Origin: Trabulsiella odontotermitis
GTDB taxonomy: Bacteria; Pseudomonadota; Gammaproteobacteria; Enterobacterales; Enterobacteriaceae
DNA length: 64,000 bases
Direction: 5' to 3'
NCBI RefSeq assembly: GCF_030053895.1
Contig: NZ_CP125781.1
Coordinates: forward strand, 2,976,001 to 3,040,000
This document shows, in pieces, positions 60,292 to 64,000 of this stretch. Every line of letters begins with the position of its first letter. Position 1 is the first letter of the stretch. A model generated the notes under the pieces. That model was not told where the DNA came from. It saw only the letters and a program-made list of their open reading frames with translations, and did not search any database. The position numbers and the translations under genes were made by a program.

Positions 60292-60316
60292 GTTATCCAC
60301 AGGAATAGTGGATAAC
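60292..60316. other. Facing DnaA boxes (DARS1 core candidate)
   Basis: TTATCCACA and AGTGGATAA are inverted with a five-base gap, the opposed arrangement of core boxes I and II in DARS elements. I could not fix a box III with confidence. Confidence 0.6.
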
Positions 60317-60432
60317 TGCGCCCAGGCCATATCCGGGGCTTAACGGCGAAATGACATCAACAACGAAACGTCGACAGGAAAAAATATTTATCGCTATTTT
60401 TTGATGTTTTTTCGCTAACGAGAGGGGCAATA

Positions 60433-61155
60433 TCAGACGCGATCCTTATCACAATTCCGATCTTTTCCCCGATCCAGTTGACCGAGATCGAGATAATTTC
60501 CTAAATCGTAAGAAGCGACCTCGCCATCCAGCCAGGGAATTTCGCCCAGCAATGGCGCAGGCAGCATTTGCGTCAACGTCGCCATGTATTCCTGATGACG
60601 TCGCCCCGGCGGCGTCACGTCGTTCGCCACCCAGCCAGCCAGAGGCAATCCCGCCTGCTGCACCGCCTGCGCAGTCAGTAACGCATGATTGATACACCCT
60701 AGTTTGACACCCACCACCAGGATAACTGGCAGGCGTTCCGCCTTCACCCAGTCAGCAAAACTCAGCGCTGGCGACAGCGGCGTGTACCAGCCACCAGCGC
60801 CTTCTACCAGTACCCAGTCAGCCAGCGTTTCCAGTTCACGCAGACCCGCTGAAAGGGTTTCCGCGTCGATGGGTCGTTGCTCATCCGCGCTGACGATGTG
60901 CGGTGATGTCGGTTCTTCGAAAGTGTAAGGATTCACCTGTTCATAGCGCAGGGAGACAGCACTGTTGCGTTGTAACGCCAGCGCGTCGCTGTTACGTAGC
61001 CCCGCCGGGGTAATCTCACTCCCGGAAGCCACTGGTTTATAACCTGCGGTGCGCAGGCCCAGACGATTCGCCGCCTGCAGCAGCGCGCTGCTGGCGACAG
61101 TTTTCCCGACTTCGGTATCCGTACCGGTCACAAAATAACGTTCAGACACGTTCAA
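60433..61155 (-). CDS. bioD: Dethiobiotin synthetase BioD
   Basis: A 240-residue ATP-dependent carboxylase that closes the ureido ring to form dethiobiotin. The P-loop is GTDTEVGKT near residue 10; substrate motifs KPVASGSE and [12 protein letters not shown] follow. It is about 15 residues longer than E. coli BioD, with a charged tail ([13 protein letters not shown]) that is probably not needed for function. It overlaps bioC by 14 bases and is the last gene of bioBFCD. No hairpin terminator is obvious downstream. Confidence 0.95.
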   Translation of the reverse strand: MNVSERYFVTGTDTEVGKTVASSALLQAANRLGLRTAGYKPVASGSEITPAGLRNSDALALQRNSAVSLRYEQVNPYTFEEPTSPHIVSADEQRPIDAETLSAGLRELETLADWVLVEGAGGWYTPLSPALSFADWVKAERLPVILVVGVKLGCINHALLTAQAVQQAGLPLAGWVANDVTPPGRRHQEYMATLTQMLPAPLLGEIPWLDGEVASYDLGNYLDLGQLDRGKDRNCDKDRV

Positions 61156-61897
61156 TCACTCCCCAAAAAAGATGATAGGTCAGCGGACAGACACCCGCCT
61201 GCTGCGGCCACGCCAGTTGAAGCGCTCTGAGCCTGCCGCGGGTAAATAATTGCGCCGCACGCCCTTCATGAAGATGCGTGGCGCCAATGCCCTTCAGCGA
61301 GCGCATCGCGCTCAGCGCGTCGGGGAAGGACAAGGTGATGGATTCCACCCGGGAGCGCCCCTGCCAGCGGGACAGCGCTGCACAGAGCGTCTCCTCGGGA
61401 AGAAAACGGTTGGCATGAGGTCGATCATCCACCGCCTGCCAGGCCTGGTTCAGCTCCGGCAACGAGCCTGCCGCCAGGGTGGTAAACGCCAGCACACCGC
61501 CAGGGCGTACCACGCGATACAGCTCGCCCAGCGCCGCGTGCAGATCATCGCACCACTGCACAGCGAGATTGCTCCACACCAGATCAAACTGTGCATCGGC
61601 CAGCGGCAAGGCTTCGATATCCGCCGCGACATAGTGATGCGCTACCCGGTTCAGGCGCGCCTGCGAGAGCATCTGCGGCGACAGATCCAGCGCCGTAACC
61701 TCGCAGCCGCTGTTTTTCCAGTAACGACTGGCCGAACCCGGCCCGCAACCGGCGTCCAGTACACGGGAAAACGCACGCCCCGGCAACTGCGCCAGCAGCC
61801 GATCTGCGCTGCGGCGCTGGAGCTCATCATGCTGCTGATAATGCGCTGCCGCGCGGCCAAACGCGGCAGCAACAGCCTGCTTATTAACGAGCGGCAT
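61142..61897 (-). CDS. bioC: Malonyl-ACP O-methyltransferase BioC
   Basis: A 251-residue SAM-dependent methyltransferase that methylates malonyl-ACP so that fatty acid synthase can build pimeloyl-ACP. SAM-binding motif I is [15 protein letters not shown] near residue 46, then ALDLSPQML and WSNLAVQWC. It overlaps bioF and bioD by 14 bases each. Confidence 0.96.
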   Translation of the reverse strand: MPLVNKQAVAAAFGRAAAHYQQHDELQRRSADRLLAQLPGRAFSRVLDAGCGPGSASRYWKNSGCEVTALDLSPQMLSQARLNRVAHHYVAADIEALPLADAQFDLVWSNLAVQWCDDLHAALGELYRVVRPGGVLAFTTLAAGSLPELNQAWQAVDDRPHANRFLPEETLCAALSRWQGRSRVESITLSFPDALSAMRSLKGIGATHLHEGRAAQLFTRGRLRALQLAWPQQAGVCPLTYHLFWGVIERV

Positions 61898-63038
61898 GCA
61901 GCACCTCCAGCAACTGTTCGATATCCTGCGACTGATGCGCCGCCGTTAGCGTCAGCCGCAGCCGCGCCGTCCCGGCGGGCACGGTAGGCGGGCGGATCGC
62001 CGTCACCCAACAACCCTGCTCGCGCAGGCGTTGCGCCAGCGCCAGCGCCCGATCGTTTTCACCGACGATGAGCGGTTGGATCGCGCTTTGTGAGTCGGTC
62101 AACGTCAGCCCCAGCGTCTGCGCACCGCGGCGAAATGCGCGGATGTGCCCGGCCAGGATCTCCCGCCGCCGCTCACCATCGTCGCTGCGAATAATTTCCA
62201 GCGCCGCGCGCAAGGCCACCGCCTGCGCAGGGGGCATTGCAGTGCTGTAAATCAGATGACGGGCAAACTGCAACAGGTAATCCGCCACCGCATCGCTACA
62301 CAGCACTGCCGCGCCGCTCTGCCCAAAGGCTTTGCCAAAAGTCACGACCAGCAGTTCAGGACGGACGTTTTGCGCATCGCAGCTGCCGCGGCCCTGTGCA
62401 CCGGTCACGCCGATGCCGTGGGCGTCGTCGACCATCAGCCAGGCGCCGGACGCCCGGGTTGCCGCGTGAATCGCCGCCAGCGGCGCGGCGTCGCCGTCCA
62501 TACTGAAAATGCCTTCGGTGATTGCCAGCTGTTGCCCGTCTGGTGCGCTGGTCAGCAACCGTTGCAGATGGGAAACATCGTTGTGGGTAAAGCGCCGGAG
62601 CAGCGCCGGGCTGAAGCTGGCGGCCTCCAGCAACGACGCATGGCTGAGACGGTCGGCCATCAGCCGATCGTCTTTTCCGGCCAGTGCGGCGATCACCGCC
62701 TGGTTGGCGGCGAATCCGGAAATAAACAGCAATGCACGCGGGTAGCCGAGCCACCCCGCCAGTGTCTCTTCCAGTTGTTGATGCGCGACGGTATAACCGC
62801 TGACATGCCCGGAGCCACCGCTGCCGACACCGTAGCGCACCGCGCCCTTCTGCCAGGCGGCAACCGCCTGCGGATGCTGGCTCAGCCCCAGATAGTCGTT
62901 GCTGGAGAAATTGAGCCAACGCTGACCATCGCGCTCCAGCCAGCGCCCCGCACCATGCTCCACCGCCACACGGCGGCGAAAAGCATCCGCCGCGCGCCGT
63001 TCGTTCAGCGCGTCGTCAATGCGTTGCTGCCAGCTCAT
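61884..63038 (-). CDS. bioF: 8-amino-7-oxononanoate synthase BioF
   Basis: A 384-residue PLP enzyme that condenses pimeloyl-ACP with alanine. The PLP lysine is in [14 protein letters not shown] near residue 236. Other family motifs are [26 protein letters not shown] and [12 protein letters not shown]. It overlaps bioB by four bases and bioC by 14. Confidence 0.97.
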   Translation of the reverse strand: MSWQQRIDDALNERRAADAFRRRVAVEHGAGRWLERDGQRWLNFSSNDYLGLSQHPQAVAAWQKGAVRYGVGSGGSGHVSGYTVAHQQLEETLAGWLGYPRALLFISGFAANQAVIAALAGKDDRLMADRLSHASLLEAASFSPALLRRFTHNDVSHLQRLLTSAPDGQQLAITEGIFSMDGDAAPLAAIHAATRASGAWLMVDDAHGIGVTGAQGRGSCDAQNVRPELLVVTFGKAFGQSGAAVLCSDAVADYLLQFARHLIYSTAMPPAQAVALRAALEIIRSDDGERRREILAGHIRAFRRGAQTLGLTLTDSQSAIQPLIVGENDRALALAQRLREQGCWVTAIRPPTVPAGTARLRLTLTAAHQSQDIEQLLEVLHAAR

Positions 63039-64000
63039 ACTGCTGCCGCGTTGTAATACTGTTCGGTATCCGGCGAGCGCAATGCCTGCTCCAGCCGTTG
63101 TTGCTGTTCGTTATCGCCAGCGGTGACTTCCGTCTGTTGCGGATTCAGCCCCAGCTTACGGAACAGCAGCAGATCTTTATCCTCTTCCGGGTTCGGCGTG
63201 GTTAGCAGTTTGCAGCCGTAGAAAATGGAGTTAGCGCCCGCCATAAAGCACATCGCTTGCGTCTGCTCGTTCATCTGCTCGCGACCGGCGGACAGACGCA
63301 CGTGCGAAGTCGGCATCATGATGCGCGCCACCGCGATGGTGCGGATGAAATCAAAGGCATCGACGTCGTCGTTATCCGCCAGCGGGGTGCCTTTCACCTT
63401 CACCAGCATGTTGATCGGCACACTTTCCGGCGGCGTCGGCAGGTTTGCCAGTTGCAGCAGCAGACCCGCCCTGTCTTTCTCGGTTTCGCCCAGCCCGACG
63501 ATGCCGCCTGAACAGACTTTAATGCCGGCATCGCGCACTTTGCCAAGGGTATCGAGGCGTTCCTGATAGCTGCGGGTGGTGATGATATTGCCGTAAAATT
63601 CCGGTGAGGTGTCAAGATTGTGGTTGTAGTAATCCAGCCCGGCAGAGGCCAGCCGTTGCGCCTGGTCGTCGGTGAGTGTACCGAGTGTCATGCAGGCTTC
63701 CAGCCCCATCGCCTTCACGCCCTGCACCATCTGCTCCAGATACGGCATATCGCGCTCATGCGGATTTTTCCACGCCGCCCCCATGCAGAAACGGGTAGAG
63801 CCGGCATTTTTCGCTTTCCGCGCCGATTCCAGCACCTGCTCCACTTCCATCAGACGCTCCGCTTCCAGTCCAGTTTTGTAGCGGGCGCTCTGGGGGCAGT
63901 ATTTGCAGTCTTCCGGACAGGCGCCAGTTTTAATCGACAGCAGCGTGCTGACCTGAACCTGGCGCGGATCGAAGTGCTGACGGTGCACCTGTTGGGCTTC
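63035..64000 (-). CDS. bioB: Biotin synthase BioB (5' end outside window)
   Basis: About 322 C-terminal codons of the roughly 346-residue radical SAM enzyme that inserts sulfur into dethiobiotin. The SAM cluster motif is CPEDCKYC (CX3CX2C), with [14 protein letters not shown] and the auxiliary [2Fe-2S] region including the arginine in [11 protein letters not shown]. The coding sequence continues through the window edge: the last bases encode EAQQ before VHRQHFD, as in E. coli, so the GTG at 63988 is not the start. The start, the bioA-bioB operator and bioA lie outside. Confidence 0.97.
   Translation of the reverse strand, partial: EAQQVHRQHFDPRQVQVSTLLSIKTGACPEDCKYCPQSARYKTGLEAERLMEVEQVLESARKAKNAGSTRFCMGAAWKNPHERDMPYLEQMVQGVKAMGLEACMTLGTLTDDQAQRLASAGLDYYNHNLDTSPEFYGNIITTRSYQERLDTLGKVRDAGIKVCSGGIVGLGETEKDRAGLLLQLANLPTPPESVPINMLVKVKGTPLADNDDVDAFDFIRTIAVARIMMPTSHVRLSAGREQMNEQTQAMCFMAGANSIFYGCKLLTTPNPEEDKDLLLFRKLGLNPQQTEVTAGDNEQQQRLEQALRSPDTEQYYNAAAV

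Larger units (their letters stand above)
59897..60432. other. uvrB-bioD intergenic region with DARS1-like DnaA boxes
   Basis: This 536-base gap has no convincing reading frame. Besides the LexA box it holds a consensus DnaA box TTATCCACA at 60293-60301 and, facing it six bases on, AGTGGATAA at 60307-60315 (eight of nine). A further TTATCCCCA lies at 60084-60092. In E. coli the DnaA-reactivating sequence DARS1 lies between uvrB and bioD, so this is its likely equivalent, promoting ADP-to-ATP exchange on DnaA. Confidence 0.65.

Noticed and set aside
62145..63056. 303-codon open frame antisense to bioF
   Set aside because: Shadow of the PLP enzyme gene; no ribosome-binding site and no recognisable product.

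Overview
The window is enterobacterial chromosome. Its backbone follows, in inverted orientation, the E. coli K-12 17-19 min segment: gsiA-iaaA, moeAB, ybiYWVU, ybiT-ldtB, ybiR-mntR/mntS, opgE, ompX, rhtA, dps, glnHPQ, ybiO, rlmF, mcbA-ybiI-ybiJ, ybiB-dinG, rhlE/cecR-ybhGFSR, ybhQ, ybhP-clsB-ybhN, ybhL, moaABCDE, ybhK, uvrB, bioDCFB. Protein identity to E. coli is high, but several gene differences (no fsaA, ybiA, fiu-ybiX or ybhM; extra sugar and lipid A genes) argue for another genus of the Enterobacteriaceae, in the Enterobacter/Citrobacter/Lelliottia range. I cannot name a species. No rRNA, tRNA, CRISPR array, insertion sequence or prophage was seen.

Region by region. 1-8.5 kb: glutathione import and isoaspartyl peptide hydrolysis, molybdopterin insertion and MoeB adenylation, then an anaerobic glycyl-radical enzyme with its activase behind a perfect FNR-type site, and the sugar phosphatase YbiV. 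8.5-15 kb: the putative oxygenase YbiU and an accessory alpha-glycoside cluster (LacI regulator, divergent anion-type MFS carrier and GH31 glycosidase). 15-22 kb: ABC-F protein YbiT, L,D-transpeptidase LdtB, a GntR/GH1 6-phospho-beta-glucosidase pair with tandem operators, an aldo/keto reductase. 22-30 kb: manganese control (MntR, MntS), OpgE, OmpX, RhtA, Dps and the glutamine ABC importer. 30-40 kb: YbiO channel, RlmF, a flavin reductase-like protein, small stress proteins, DinG helicase, RhlE. 40-50 kb: CecR-controlled ABC exporter YbhGFSR, then phospholipid and membrane genes. 50-53 kb: the moa operon with a Moco riboswitch and a ModE palindrome. 54-58 kb: eptA-basR-basS plus a convergent 30-residue PmrR-like peptide, between ybhK and uvrB. 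58-64 kb: uvrB with a LexA box, a DARS1-like intergenic region, and the biotin operon, cut at the window end inside bioB.

The most interesting items: (1) a self-contained PmrA-controlled lipid A module with PmrA boxes in front of both eptA and the unlisted tiny gene pmrR; (2) a 14-bp motif (CTTTC-ATTC-GAAAG) upstream of pflE-pflF, ybiV and ybiU that may define one regulon; (3) an array of five AAGTTA/TAACTT half-sites in front of ybiU; (4) an anion-type transporter paired with a GH31 glycosidase; (5) a GH1 enzyme with no phosphotransferase gene beside it but two identical operators 22 bp apart.
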